From the NCBI RefSeq assembly GCF_001586165.1, contig NZ_CP014608.1, forward strand, positions 2,790,001 to 2,854,000: a stretch of DNA of 64,000 nt, in the 5' to 3' direction. Positions 55,113-63,858 of this stretch are shown here, one piece after another. Within the stretch, counting starts at the first letter, position 1. Every line of letters starts with the position of its first letter. Source of the DNA: Obesumbacterium proteus. Lineage in GTDB: Bacteria > Pseudomonadota > Gammaproteobacteria > Enterobacterales > Enterobacteriaceae. The notes below the pieces were generated by a model. That model had not been told where the DNA came from. It ran no database searches and saw only the letters and a list, made by a program, of their open reading frames with translations. The translations under genes were made by a program, and so were the position numbers.

Positions 55113-56252
55113 ATGTTTTCATACTCTCGCCCAGTGCTTTTATTGCTCTGCGGGCTCCTGCTGCTGACCGTTGCTATGGCGGTTTTAAATACTTTAGTTC
55201 CATTGTGGCTGAGCCATGAGCAGTTACCGACTTGGCAAGTCGGTCTGGTGAGTTCCTCATATTTTATGGGGAATCTGGTAGGGACGCTGGTTGCTGGTTC
55301 AGTAATCATGCATTCAGGATTTAACCGAAGCTATCATTATGCCTGTGCTATTTTTGCTATTTCGACCGCTGCACTGAGCTTTTCAACCGATATCTGGAGC
55401 TGGCTGGCCCTGCGTTTCCTTGCGGGCGTTGGCTGTGCGATGGTGTGGGTGATTGTTGAAAGCGCATTACTGCGTAGTGGAACGAACGCGAATCGTAGCC
55501 AACTGCTGGCTGCTTACATGACGGTTTACTATTTGGGCACCGTGCTGGGGCAACTGATGCTGGGCGCTGTGCCGACCGCGGTATTGCAGGTGCTGCCATG
55601 GGCAACGTCGCTGATGGTATTGGCTATGCTGCCGCTGCTGTTTGCGCGTTTTACTCGGCCAGAAGCACATACCTCGGTACCGATGTGGGCGATGTTGCGT
55701 CGTCGTAGCGCACGCCTAGGTATTCACGGCTGTATTATTTCAGGTGCGGTACTGGGTTCTTTATATGGTCTGTTACCGTTATATCTGGCCCATAAAGGTA
55801 TGAGCGATGCGAATGTCGGGCTTTGGATGGCATTGCTGGTCAGCGCTGGCATCATGGGGCAATGGCCGGTTGGTCGCTTAGCCGATCGCTTTGGGCGTTT
55901 GGCGGTCCTGCGCGTGCAGGTGAGTTTGGTCATTCTCGGCAGCATGGCAATGCTGGGCAACTACGGCATTGTGCCAGCTTTATTTACGCTGGGATGTGCG
56001 GGATTCACGCTGTATCCGGTGGCTATGTCTTGGGCATGTGAAACTGCGGCTGCGCATGAATTAGTCGCGATGAATCAGGCTTTACTGATGAGCTATACGA
56101 TTGGGAGCCTTGCTGGCCCGGCGACGGTTGCCGCGTTGATGCAGCAATACTCTGATAACGTACTGTTTTTGATGATTGCGGGGATCGCGTTGGTGTATCT
56201 ACTGATGCTGATGAAAAAGACCGATCATCATCATGCACTGCCTGCTGCATGA
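55113..56252 (+). CDS. ycaD: YcaD, major facilitator superfamily transporter
   Basis: A 379-residue MFS protein (E. coli YcaD 382) with about twelve membrane helices. Conserved segments are VLNTLVPLWLSHEQLPTWQVG near the N-terminus (first part), NRSYHYAC, FLAGVGCAMVWVIVESALL, LGSLYGLLPLYLAHKG and the A-motif-like GRLADRFGRLAVLR in the second half. Substrate unknown. As in E. coli it lies downstream of dms; ycaC, which precedes it there, is absent. A terminator follows. Confidence 0.92.
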   Translation: MFSYSRPVLLLLCGLLLLTVAMAVLNTLVPLWLSHEQLPTWQVGLVSSSYFMGNLVGTLVAGSVIMHSGFNRSYHYACAIFAISTAALSFSTDIWSWLALRFLAGVGCAMVWVIVESALLRSGTNANRSQLLAAYMTVYYLGTVLGQLMLGAVPTAVLQVLPWATSLMVLAMLPLLFARFTRPEAHTSVPMWAMLRRRSARLGIHGCIISGAVLGSLYGLLPLYLAHKGMSDANVGLWMALLVSAGIMGQWPVGRLADRFGRLAVLRVQVSLVILGSMAMLGNYGIVPALFTLGCAGFTLYPVAMSWACETAAAHELVAMNQALLMSYTIGSLAGPATVAALMQQYSDNVLFLMIAGIALVYLLMLMKKTDHHHALPAA

Positions 56253-56278
56253 GTTTTTAGTAGCCATAAACAAACCAT

Positions 56279-56307
56279 AAAAAAACGCCCGAGATGGGCG
56301 TTTTTTG
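56279..56307. terminator. Bidirectional terminator between ycaD and the EIIA-like gene
   Basis: AAAAAACGCCC pairs with GGGCGTTTTTT around loop GAGAT. A-tract and T-tract flanks allow it to serve both convergent genes. Confidence 0.92.
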
Positions 56308-56329
56308 TATCTGTACTGTAGGCCTGCAA

Positions 56330-56785
56330 TTAGTGCATGCGGCTTCCAGCTTGGATGCGAGAGCCCAGCATATTCTGGCTGGTTGCTTGCATCAGATGCT
56401 CACGGCAGTTATTCATCTCTAACCAACCTTCAATTTGCTGGTGCAGCGTGTTCATCTCGGCTTGCGTTCCCGCAGAGAGCACGATAATCAGGCTAACTTC
56501 ACTGCCATTTTGCAGCATAACCGGTTTATCGCACTTCAGCACTGATGCTTCTCCGCGTTTACTGATTACCCCGTTTTCAGGCTGGGCAAACACCAGTAAT
56601 ACACCTTCGCTAACCACGAAATCCTGTTTATCCTGTTTAAGCGCATCGATGATATGCAGCGGGTAGCTTGCATTCACCTTGCTTTCGCTAATCAGCGGTT
56701 GGCAGGCTAAATGGATCGCGTGGCGCCAGCTCAGTGGCTGGTGGCAGTACTGCCAGCGTTGGTCGAGAATTGCATCAATTGACAT
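56330..56785 (-). CDS. Orphan PTS EIIA-like protein (UlaC/SgaA type) lacking the phosphorylatable His
   Basis: A 151-residue protein. Residues 41-145 align in order with ascorbate-type EIIA proteins: YPLHIIDALK, then GVLLVFAQPENGV where UlaC has GLAMPHGRPEEGV, then LKCDKPVML and an EVSLIIVLSA strand, and a LHQQIEGWLE helix. The His phosphorylated by HPr in true EIIA falls at F66. A strong GGAGG precedes the ATG. No other PTS genes are nearby. It may be a regulatory or structural relic of an EIIA; annotation as a functional PTS component would be unsafe. Absent from this place in K-12. Confidence 0.7.
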   Translation of the reverse strand: MSIDAILDQRWQYCHQPLSWRHAIHLACQPLISESKVNASYPLHIIDALKQDKQDFVVSEGVLLVFAQPENGVISKRGEASVLKCDKPVMLQNGSEVSLIIVLSAGTQAEMNTLHQQIEGWLEMNNCREHLMQATSQNMLGSRIQAGSRMH

Positions 56786-57297
56786 AAAACCTCCGGTAAC
56801 ATTGCACCTGTAAATGGGGCGCCTGAAAAATTAAATAAAGGCTATCCATAGTGTTTATTTGATTCATCCACCTCTGGTGTTTGCAGCAATGTGCAGGCAC
56901 AAGTCAGTATGAAAAAAAGTATTCACAACTCCGCAATAGACTGAAATTAAAAGCCTATCATTTAAGACCTATCGTTTGCGGGTGTATGGGCAGTGTATCG
57001 GGGCAAATCAGGGAAGTCACTGCTTAGAAGAAAGTCTAATAATCCACCCCATCTCATCACATTACTTAAATTCTGTTAGGAATATTAGGAAAATAATTTA
57101 GTCAGGCGCTTATTGGGTAGTATAAAATTCTGAATGTTAAATATTCATAAAAAATGACTACTAAGGCGGTTTGTGCTTATTTCTTCGTAATTATATTCAG
57201 TGGGGGATATTTCAAATAATAATAAATATCAATATGAAGGAGGGGAGGGAGTATTTCGGCTGAAAACCAAAAGAAATTATCACGGACGGAATAATTA
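56786..57297. other. Intergenic region between the EIIA-like gene and pflA
   Basis: About 510 AT-rich bases where E. coli carries ycaM, ycaN and ycaK. It should hold the promoter of the EIIA-like gene on the minus strand. The only open frame, starting at 57200, runs through the pflA terminator and antisense to pflA and is not convincing. No remnants of the K-12 genes were recognised. Confidence 0.5.
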
Positions 57298-57325
57298 TTT
57301 GGGCTGGTATTTTTACCAGCCCAAA
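57298..57325 (-). terminator. Terminator after pflA
   Basis: TTTGGGCTGGTA and TACCAGCCCAAA form a perfect 12-bp stem with a TTTT loop, 12 bases after the pflA stop codon; TAATTATT follows on the minus strand. Confidence 0.85.
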
Positions 57326-57337
57326 AGACATAAATCA

Positions 57338-58078
57338 TTAATACATGACTTTATGCCCATAACTTTCGAGAATGTTTTTTACGCGTTCCATGGTTTCGTG
57401 AGTAGGTGGTTTTACACCACCTAATTTGTATTCCTCACCCATGGCTTCCCATTTGTGTTTACCTAGCTCGTGGTAAGGCAAGAGTTCGATCTTCTCAACA
57501 TTCTTCGTGTCTTTCGTGAAGTCGCCTAGCAAGTGGGCAGAAGCATCATCATCTGACCAACCTGGCACAACCACATATCGGATCCACGTCTTTTGGTTAC
57601 GCTTTGCCAAATAGCGAGCAAATTCCAGCGTGCGATGATTTGAAACCCCTACCAGATTCTGGTGAATATCATCGTTCATCTGTTTGAGATCTAGCATGAC
57701 GAGATCGGTAACGTCGAGCAGTTCGTCAATGACTGGGTCATAGCGACGTACAAAGCCGTTAGTGTCTAAACAGGTATGAATGCCTTCTTCTTTGCACGCA
57801 CGGAACCAGTCACGCACAAACTCAGCCTAAAGGACAGCTTCACCGCCGGATGCGGTTACGCCGCCGCCTGAAGCATTCATGAAGTGACGATAGGTCACGA
57901 CGTCCTTCATCAAATCTTCAACGGTAATCTCAGTACCGCCATGTGTATCCCAAGTATCTCGGTTATGGCAATACAGGCAGCGCATAAGGCAGCCTTGGAA
58001 GAAGGTGATAAAGCGGATACCTGGGCCATCTACGGTACCGCAGGATTCAAAAGAGTGGATGCGACCTTTGAGTGACAT
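57338..58078 (-). pseudogene. pflA: pflA (pyruvate formate-lyase activating enzyme) with in-frame amber codon 84
   Basis: The locus codes for a 246-codon protein, the same length as E. coli PflA, the radical-SAM enzyme that installs the glycyl radical in PflB. Codons 1-83 (58078-57830) are intact and include the [4Fe-4S] motif C30-X3-C34-X2-C37. Codon 84, at 57829-57827, is TAG; E. coli has Gln there, so a single C-to-T change explains it. Reading continues in the same frame to 57338 with full conservation (GIHTCLDTNGFVRRYDP, WIRYVVVPGWSDDD, LPYHELGKHKW). No frameshift or deletion is present. The first fragment lacks most of the barrel and a restart at GTG 57817 would lack the iron-sulfur site, so neither piece should work alone. 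A sequencing error remains possible. Confidence 0.9.
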
Positions 58079-58160
58079 TGCGGGGTTTTCTCCAAAATTG
58101 ACTGATCAATAGCAGTCTAAAAAGGCAATGATATCGACAGCGAACATCAATAACTTGCTG

Positions 58161-58238
58161 ATAACTGTTTTGCCTGATGTCCATCGGCATGCATGTTTTG
58201 AGTATAGGGCGAGCTATAGCAACCCGGCAAAACAGTTA
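58161..58238. repeat. Perfect 13-bp inverted repeat between pflB and pflA
   Basis: TAACTGTTTTGCC (58161-58173) and GGCAAAACAGTTA (58226-58238) flank a 52-base interior that itself contains ATGC-rich partial palindromes. Total length is 78 bp. It lies in the leader between pflB and pflA, and could be a small palindromic mobile repeat or an mRNA-processing structure. Confidence 0.75.
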
Positions 58239-58320
58239 AAGGGTGTCGTTTTATCACTGGGTTATTTTCGTAAAGCTGTTCGCTTAGCGAAACGACCCAA
58301 TCATTATCTCATACTTAATA

Positions 58321-58350
58321 AAAAGGCCCCACCTAAGTGGAGCCTTTATT
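58321..58350 (-). terminator. Terminator after pflB
   Basis: On the minus strand, AAGGCTCCAC pairs with GTGGGGCCTT with one mismatch, followed by TTT. It lies about 30 bases after the pflB stop codon and would limit read-through to pflA. Confidence 0.75.
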
Positions 58351-58376
58351 TTATGCCATTTTAAGCTGGCAGGTAA

Positions 58377-60659
58377 TTACATGGACTGAGTGAAAGTACG
58401 AGTAATTACGTCCTGCTGCTGTTCTTTGGTCAAAGAGTTGAAGCGTACAGCGTAGCCAGATACACGGATGGTCAGCTGAGGATATTTCTCAGGGTTTTCC
58501 ATCGCGTCTAACAGCATTTCGCGGTTCATAACGTTAACGTTCAGGTGTTGACCACCTTCGATGCTAGCTTCGTGGTGGAAATAACCATCCATCAGGCCAG
58601 CCAAGTTAGCTTTACGAACTTCGTCGTCTTTACCCAGAGCGTTAGGAACGATAGAGAAGGTATAAGAAATACCATCTTTAGCGTAAGCAAACGGCAGTTT
58701 AGCAACGGAGGTCAGAGAGGCTACAGCACCTTTCTGGTCACGGCCGTGCATTGGGTTAGCACCTGGACCGAATGGAGCGCCTGCGCGACGACCATCTGGG
58801 GTGTTACCCGTTTTCTTACCATAAACCACGTTAGAGGTGATGGTCAGAACAGACTGAGTAGGAACTGCGTTGCGGTAAGTAGTCAGTTTCTGAATTTTCT
58901 TCATGAAACGTTCTACCAGGTCACAAGCGATATCATCGACGCGTGGGTCGTTGTTACCAAACTGCGGGTATTCACCTTCGATGTCGAAGTCGATAGCCAG
59001 GCCATCTTCGTCACGGATAGTAGAAACTTTCGCATATTTGATTGCAGACAGGGAGTCAGCAGCAACAGACAGACCTGCGATACCACATGCCATAGTACGA
59101 TATACGTCACGGTCATGCAGAGCCATCAGGGATGCTTCGTAGCTGTACTTGTCATGCATGTAATGGATGGTGTTCAGCGCGGTCACATACTGCTTAGCCA
59201 GCCAATCCATGAAGTGGTCCATACGTTCCATGACTTTGTCATAGTCCAGTACGGTATCCATCATTGGAGCTTCTTTCGGGCCAACCTGCATTTTCAGTTT
59301 TTCATCAACGCCGCCGTTGATTGCGTACAGCATGGTTTTAGCCAAGTTTGCACGAGCACCGAAGAACTGCATTTGCTTACCAACAATCATTGGGCTTACG
59401 CAGCAAGCAATTGCGTAGTCATCATTGTTGAAGTCAGGGCGCATCAGGTCATCGTTCTCATACTGTACAGATGAGGTATCGATGGAAACTTTAGCCGCAA
59501 ATTTCTTGAACGCCAGAGGCAGTTTTTCAGACCACAGGATGGTCATGTTTGGCTCTGGAGATGGACCCATGGTGTACAGGGTGTTCAGGAAACGGAAGCT
59601 GTTTTTGGTAACCAGAGTACGACCGTCCAGACCCATACCAGCCAGGGATTCTGTTGCCCAGATTGGGTCACCAGAGAACAGTTCATCATATTCTGGAGTA
59701 CGCAGGAAGCGAACCATACGCAGTTTCATAACCAGATGGTCAATCAGTTCCTGAGCTTCTTCTTCAGTCAGTTTGCCTTCTTGCAGGTCACGTTCGATGT
59801 AGATATCCAGGAAGCTGGATACACGACCGAAGGACATTGCAGCACCGTTCTGAGATTTAACCGCAGCCAGGTAGCCGAAGTAAGTCCACTGTACAGCTTC
59901 TTTTGCGTTTTTAGCTGGAGCAGAGATATCGCAGCCATATTTGGCAGCCATTTCTTTGATCTGGCCCAGAGCGCGATGCTGGTCAGCAATTTCTTCACGC
60001 AGACGAATAGTCGCTTCCAGATCTTCACCGTTTTCCAGTTTGGTCTGCAGTGATTGGAACTGAGCGTATTTGTCTTTCATCAGGAAGTCGATACCGTAAA
60101 CGGCGATACGACGATAGTCACCGATGATACGGCCACGGCCATACGCATCTGGCAGACCAGTCAGAACACCAGATTTACGGCAGTTCAGGATGTCTTTGGT
60201 GTAAACGTCAAACACGCCCTGGTTGTGAGTTTTACGGTATTCGGTGAAGATTTTCTTGATCATTGGATCAAGTTCACGACCGTAAACTTTACATGAACCT
60301 TCAACCATCTTGATGCCGCCGAACGGAATCAGAGCACGTTTCAGAGGCGCATCAGTTTGCAGACCAACGATTTGTTCCAGGTCTTTGCTGATGTAGCCAG
60401 CATCATGAGAGGTGATGGTTGCAGCTACGTTGGTATCGAAATCAACCGGCGCATGGGTACGGTTTTCAATTTTGATACCGTCCATGACTTTATCCCACAG
60501 GTTGGTCGTCGCTTGAGTAGCGCCAGCCAGGAAGGATTCGTCACCTTCATATGGGGTGTAGTTTTTCTGGATGAAATCACGAACGTTGACTTCATTCTGC
60601 CAGTCGCCTTTAGTGAAACCTTCCCATGCGGCTGCTTGTTTTTCATTAAGCTCGGACAT
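58377..60659 (-). CDS. pflB: Formate acetyltransferase (pyruvate formate-lyase) PflB
   Basis: Glycyl-radical enzyme converting pyruvate and CoA to acetyl-CoA and formate in anaerobic cells, 760 residues as in E. coli. The catalytic Cys pair is in DYAIACCVSPM and the radical Gly is G735 in RVSGYAVRFN near the C-terminus. It needs PflA for activation, whose gene downstream carries an amber codon. It forms an operon with focA, 61 bases upstream. Codon use looks highly biased, as expected for an abundant enzyme. Confidence 0.97.
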   Translation of the reverse strand: MSELNEKQAAAWEGFTKGDWQNEVNVRDFIQKNYTPYEGDESFLAGATQATTNLWDKVMDGIKIENRTHAPVDFDTNVAATITSHDAGYISKDLEQIVGLQTDAPLKRALIPFGGIKMVEGSCKVYGRELDPMIKKIFTEYRKTHNQGVFDVYTKDILNCRKSGVLTGLPDAYGRGRIIGDYRRIAVYGIDFLMKDKYAQFQSLQTKLENGEDLEATIRLREEIADQHRALGQIKEMAAKYGCDISAPAKNAKEAVQWTYFGYLAAVKSQNGAAMSFGRVSSFLDIYIERDLQEGKLTEEEAQELIDHLVMKLRMVRFLRTPEYDELFSGDPIWATESLAGMGLDGRTLVTKNSFRFLNTLYTMGPSPEPNMTILWSEKLPLAFKKFAAKVSIDTSSVQYENDDLMRPDFNNDDYAIACCVSPMIVGKQMQFFGARANLAKTMLYAINGGVDEKLKMQVGPKEAPMMDTVLDYDKVMERMDHFMDWLAKQYVTALNTIHYMHDKYSYEASLMALHDRDVYRTMACGIAGLSVAADSLSAIKYAKVSTIRDEDGLAIDFDIEGEYPQFGNNDPRVDDIACDLVERFMKKIQKLTTYRNAVPTQSVLTITSNVVYGKKTGNTPDGRRAGAPFGPGANPMHGRDQKGAVASLTSVAKLPFAYAKDGISYTFSIVPNALGKDDEVRKANLAGLMDGYFHHEASIEGGQHLNVNVMNREMLLDAMENPEKYPQLTIRVSGYAVRFNSLTKEQQQDVITRTFTQSM

Positions 60660-60720
60660 TTAACACCTACCTTCTAGTGTGGATTTCTTTGTAAACCCGG
60701 CGCTGTGGTAAAGCACGTAA

Positions 60721-61578
60721 TTAGTGCTTATCGCCACCGCGCAGATAAATAACCCAGTATGTCAGACCAACCAGTAAGCCACCGCCGATGATGTTCCCAA
60801 TCGTGACAGGGATCAGGTTATCGGTAATAAAGTGACTAACGGTCAAGTTTGAGAACTGTTCTGGTGCAGCACCAATGGCTTGCCAAAACTCCGGCGCTGC
60901 GAAATTCTTAATCACAATCCCTAATGGGATCATGAACATATTTGCAATGCTATGTTCAAAACCGCTCGCCACAAACATGGCCACCGGTAAAACCATTGCA
61001 AACATTTTGTCCATCAGGCTACGGCCGGAATAGCTCATCCAAACTGCGAGACAAACCATCAAGTTGGCCAAGATCCCCAGGCAAACGGCTTCAACAAACG
61101 TATGATGCAATTTGTGATCGGCTGTTTGCAGCACATTGAGACCCCATGCGCCATTCGCTGTCATGTGTTCGCCGGCAAACCACATCAGTGCCACAAAGAA
61201 AAGTGCACCAATCAGGTTACCAACATAAACATTTAACCAGTTGAGGCCTAACTGTCTCCAGGTAATGCGCCCACTGGCCTTGGCAACGACAATTAATACG
61301 GTTGAAGTAAACAGGTCAGCCCCGCAAACCACAACAAGCATCAGGCCAAGAGAGAAACAGATACCACCAACCAGCTTGGCAAAGCCAAAAGGTACACCAG
61401 CAGTGCCGGTTGTCGCGGTAATGTAGAAAACGAAAGCAATAGAAATGAAGACACCAGCCGTGATCGCTAAATAAAAAGTCTTCAGCGGGTGCTTAGTGGC
61501 TTTATAAACGCCAGCATCTTCGGCCACTTTGGCCATTGCTGCTGGTAGTAGTAGATCAAAGGGGTTGTCAGCTTTCAC
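60721..61578 (-). CDS. focA: Formate channel FocA
   Basis: Pentameric formate/nitrite family channel for export and re-import of formate, 285 residues as in E. coli. Aquaporin-like six-helix fold. Conserved pieces include the N-terminal NPFDLLLPAAMAKVAE, the mobile-loop region FASGFEHSIANMF with the central His, and MWFAGEHM. It is first in focA-pflB under a candidate FNR promoter at 61605-61653. Confidence 0.96.
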   Translation of the reverse strand: MKADNPFDLLLPAAMAKVAEDAGVYKATKHPLKTFYLAITAGVFISIAFVFYITATTGTAGVPFGFAKLVGGICFSLGLMLVVVCGADLFTSTVLIVVAKASGRITWRQLGLNWLNVYVGNLIGALFFVALMWFAGEHMTANGAWGLNVLQTADHKLHHTFVEAVCLGILANLMVCLAVWMSYSGRSLMDKMFAMVLPVAMFVASGFEHSIANMFMIPLGIVIKNFAAPEFWQAIGAAPEQFSNLTVSHFITDNLIPVTIGNIIGGGLLVGLTYWVIYLRGGDKH

Positions 61579-61604
61579 ACTAACTCTCTCTTAATATTAA
61601 TCAG

Positions 61605-61653
61605 CGTTGAGATACTAACAAAGCAGTATACGGCAAAAATTGATCTGGATCAT
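61605..61653 (-). promoter_or_regulatory. Candidate class II FNR promoter of focA-pflB
   Basis: TTGATCTGGATCAT (61640-61653) agrees with the FNR consensus at nine of ten positions. On the minus strand a TAGTAT -10 lies at 61617-61612, putting the start near 61605 and the FNR centre at -41.5. This mirrors the anaerobically induced pfl promoter of E. coli. Confidence 0.75.
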
Positions 61654-62097
61654 GATGCGCAGAACTAGCCTACCCAAAATACCCCTAAAAACAGTAAGTT
61701 AAATAATAAACTTGTTGAATTCAAAAGGAAAAATATTTTTTAATTTTTACACGCTAAGTTGAATGAGCACGCTAACAGATAGTGTAAAAGGTAAATAAAT
61801 AACTTAATAATTCGATCAAATTGAATATATTATTTTGCAATGCCAGCAATAAGATCACTTATATACAACAATTAAATTACATATAAATGACGACTTCATA
61901 TATCAGTACATATAGTAGAAGAGCTCATCGGCCAAACTTACCGTGCAAAGACATACGGGTATGATAGTCGTTGTGCCTTTTTTACTGTGATGATAAGTGC
62001 GTTTGGAGGAAAGGAACCGACAAATTTGCGTATTTATTGGTCGAGAACATCTGCACCGGTATACGCGTGCAGATGTTCGCTTAGAGCAATGAGCCTA
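61654..62097 (-). promoter_or_regulatory. Extended upstream region of focA-pflB
   Basis: About 440 very AT-rich bases separate ycaO from the FNR promoter. In E. coli this region holds additional promoters and ArcA/IHF binding; I cannot assign individual sites. An inverted repeat, ACATCTGCA with TGCAGATGT at about 62048-62077, follows the ycaO stop codon and may be its transcription end. Confidence 0.45.
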
Positions 62098-63858
62098 TTA
62101 TTTAGACCAATAACGGCGTTTTGCGGCCTGAAGTTTTTGATACGCCTGTAGCAGCGCTTGATGCGCAGGGAGGGCTTTCAAATCGTCGTCAATCGCAGGA
62201 AGACCATAGAAACGTTCTTCTCCGGCGATAATCGCCGAAGCGGCTTCGAGGGTTTCTGCGCCATACATGCGGCTGAATGCCTGATAGTACTGCGCAGGAT
62301 CGCGTTCTTCTTCCATGCTTAATAGCAGCAAGGTTTGCAGACAGCGGTAGAAGTTGGCGCGTTCTGGGCTGAATACTGAGGCATTGAAATCCTGAGTCCA
62401 TTCGGTCCATGTCAGCGCTTGCTCTAAATCTCCGCCCGCTAATGCCAACATCGCCTTCAATTCGCCCACGCGCAGGGTATACCAGCCGTTGTCTTTACCG
62501 GTTGCGATACCGAGCAGTTCGCGTACACGGGTGAAATCGTCAAGGCCTTCGTCATCGAGCTGTTCGATGATCTGTAAATACTCTTCTTTCGTCAGATTGG
62601 ACGCTGGCAACTGAAGTAGCTGAGTACGTAAGTGCGCGCCCATGCTGTTGTTGGCTAACAGCAAATCTTCGGCAGGATAGATATCGGACATGCCCGGAAC
62701 GATGATGCGGCAGGCATAAACATCAAGATGTTCATAATCTGCAATGTAAACTTCTTTATCTTCTTGTTCGAAGATACTCATTAAAGTGCTGAACTCTTCC
62801 TCGGTGGTACCTTTAAACGACCAATCGGCAAAGTCATAATCGGCGTCTTGCTTAAACATATCCCAAGAAATTAGACCGCTTGAATCGATGAAGTGGGTTT
62901 CAAGGTTGGCATGCTCGCCGACTTCTTCGTCATCAAAGGTAGGGGCGGTAAAGACATCGAGATCTTTCAGGCTGCGGCCTTGCAGCAGCTCAGTCACTGT
63001 ACGCTCTAATGCGACGCCAAAGTCCGGATGGGCGCCGAAAGAGGCAAAACAGGTGCCGTTGGCTGGGTTGAATAGCACAACGCAGATAACTGGATATTGA
63101 CCACCGAGCGAAGCATCGTAGGACAGAATAGGGAAGCCTTCCTGCTCTAATTTTGCAATAGCTTCAACCACTTCTGGATAGCGGTTTAAAACCTCGGCAG
63201 GAATTTCTGGCAGGCTGATGGATTCTGCAATGATTCGGTTTTTTACGTAACGTTCGAAAACTTCAGACAAACCTTGTACGCGTGCTTCGTTGCGGGTGTT
63301 GCCCGCAGACATGCCGTTTGAAACGTACAGGTTGCCAATGATATTCATTGGGATGTAGACAGTTTGCTGATCGGACTGGCGGGTAAACGGCAGCGCGCAG
63401 ATACCGCGATCGACATTACCGGATTGCAGATCGATAAGATCCTGCGCGCCTACATCACCTTCAGGGTTGTAAAATGCGTGCAAACGCTCATCTAAGATGC
63501 CTTCAGGCAGGCTGTCGTCGGCAGGAACAGGGAACCACTTCTCATTTGGATAGTGAACGAAGTCCCCTTGCGCAATTTCACGGCCAAGGTAGAAATCAGC
63601 AAAGAAATAGTTGGTCGACAAGCGCTCAAAATATTCACCCAGCGCCGAGGCCAGCGCAGCTTTTTTGCTGGCGCCTTTGCCGTTAGTAAAACAAAGCGGG
63701 CAATCACGGTCGCGGATGTGTACAGACCAAACATGTGGAACAGGGTTTAGCCAAGAGGCTTCTTCAATATTGAACCCAAGATCGGTCAATTGCTGTTGGA
63801 AGCGTGCAATGGAATCTTCCAGCGCGGCATCTTTGCCGGGAATATAGGTCTGCGTCAT
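62098..63858 (-). CDS. ycaO: YcaO, ATP-dependent cyclodehydratase-family protein
   Basis: A 586-residue protein, the same length as E. coli YcaO, which helps RimO methylthiolate ribosomal protein S12. ATP/Mg-binding YcaO segments are visible: SALGEYFERLSTNYFFADF, NGMSAGNTRNEARVQGLSEVFERYVKNR (in part) and the downstream GAHPDFGVALERTVTELLQGR. A C-terminal TPR-like extension follows (FYRCLQTLLLL region). An earlier GTG adds three residues; the ATG at 63858 matches E. coli. No precursor-peptide gene lies beside it, in line with a non-natural-product YcaO. It heads the ycaO-focA-pflB direction as in E. coli. Confidence 0.95.
   Translation of the reverse strand: MTQTYIPGKDAALEDSIARFQQQLTDLGFNIEEASWLNPVPHVWSVHIRDRDCPLCFTNGKGASKKAALASALGEYFERLSTNYFFADFYLGREIAQGDFVHYPNEKWFPVPADDSLPEGILDERLHAFYNPEGDVGAQDLIDLQSGNVDRGICALPFTRQSDQQTVYIPMNIIGNLYVSNGMSAGNTRNEARVQGLSEVFERYVKNRIIAESISLPEIPAEVLNRYPEVVEAIAKLEQEGFPILSYDASLGGQYPVICVVLFNPANGTCFASFGAHPDFGVALERTVTELLQGRSLKDLDVFTAPTFDDEEVGEHANLETHFIDSSGLISWDMFKQDADYDFADWSFKGTTEEEFSTLMSIFEQEDKEVYIADYEHLDVYACRIIVPGMSDIYPAEDLLLANNSMGAHLRTQLLQLPASNLTKEEYLQIIEQLDDEGLDDFTRVRELLGIATGKDNGWYTLRVGELKAMLALAGGDLEQALTWTEWTQDFNASVFSPERANFYRCLQTLLLLSMEEERDPAQYYQAFSRMYGAETLEAASAIIAGEERFYGLPAIDDDLKALPAHQALLQAYQKLQAAKRRYWSK

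Noticed and set aside
57200..57424. A 74-codon open frame on the plus strand
   Set aside because: It reads through the pflA terminator and antisense into pflA, and has no recognisable homology.
57338..57817. The two pflA pieces as separate genes, with the 3' piece starting at GTG 57817
   Set aside because: Both are in the same frame and match one 246-residue PflA without a gap; a restart would lack the iron-sulfur motif and has no ribosome binding site.
58097..58110. FNR site upstream of pflA
   Set aside because: ATTGACTGATCAAT is palindromic, but the TTGA and TCAA arms are only four bases apart where FNR requires six.
62098..63858. ycaO as part of a ribosomally made peptide (thiazole/oxazole) cluster
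   Set aside because: No precursor peptide, dehydrogenase or E1-like gene nearby; length and context match the house-keeping YcaO of E. coli.
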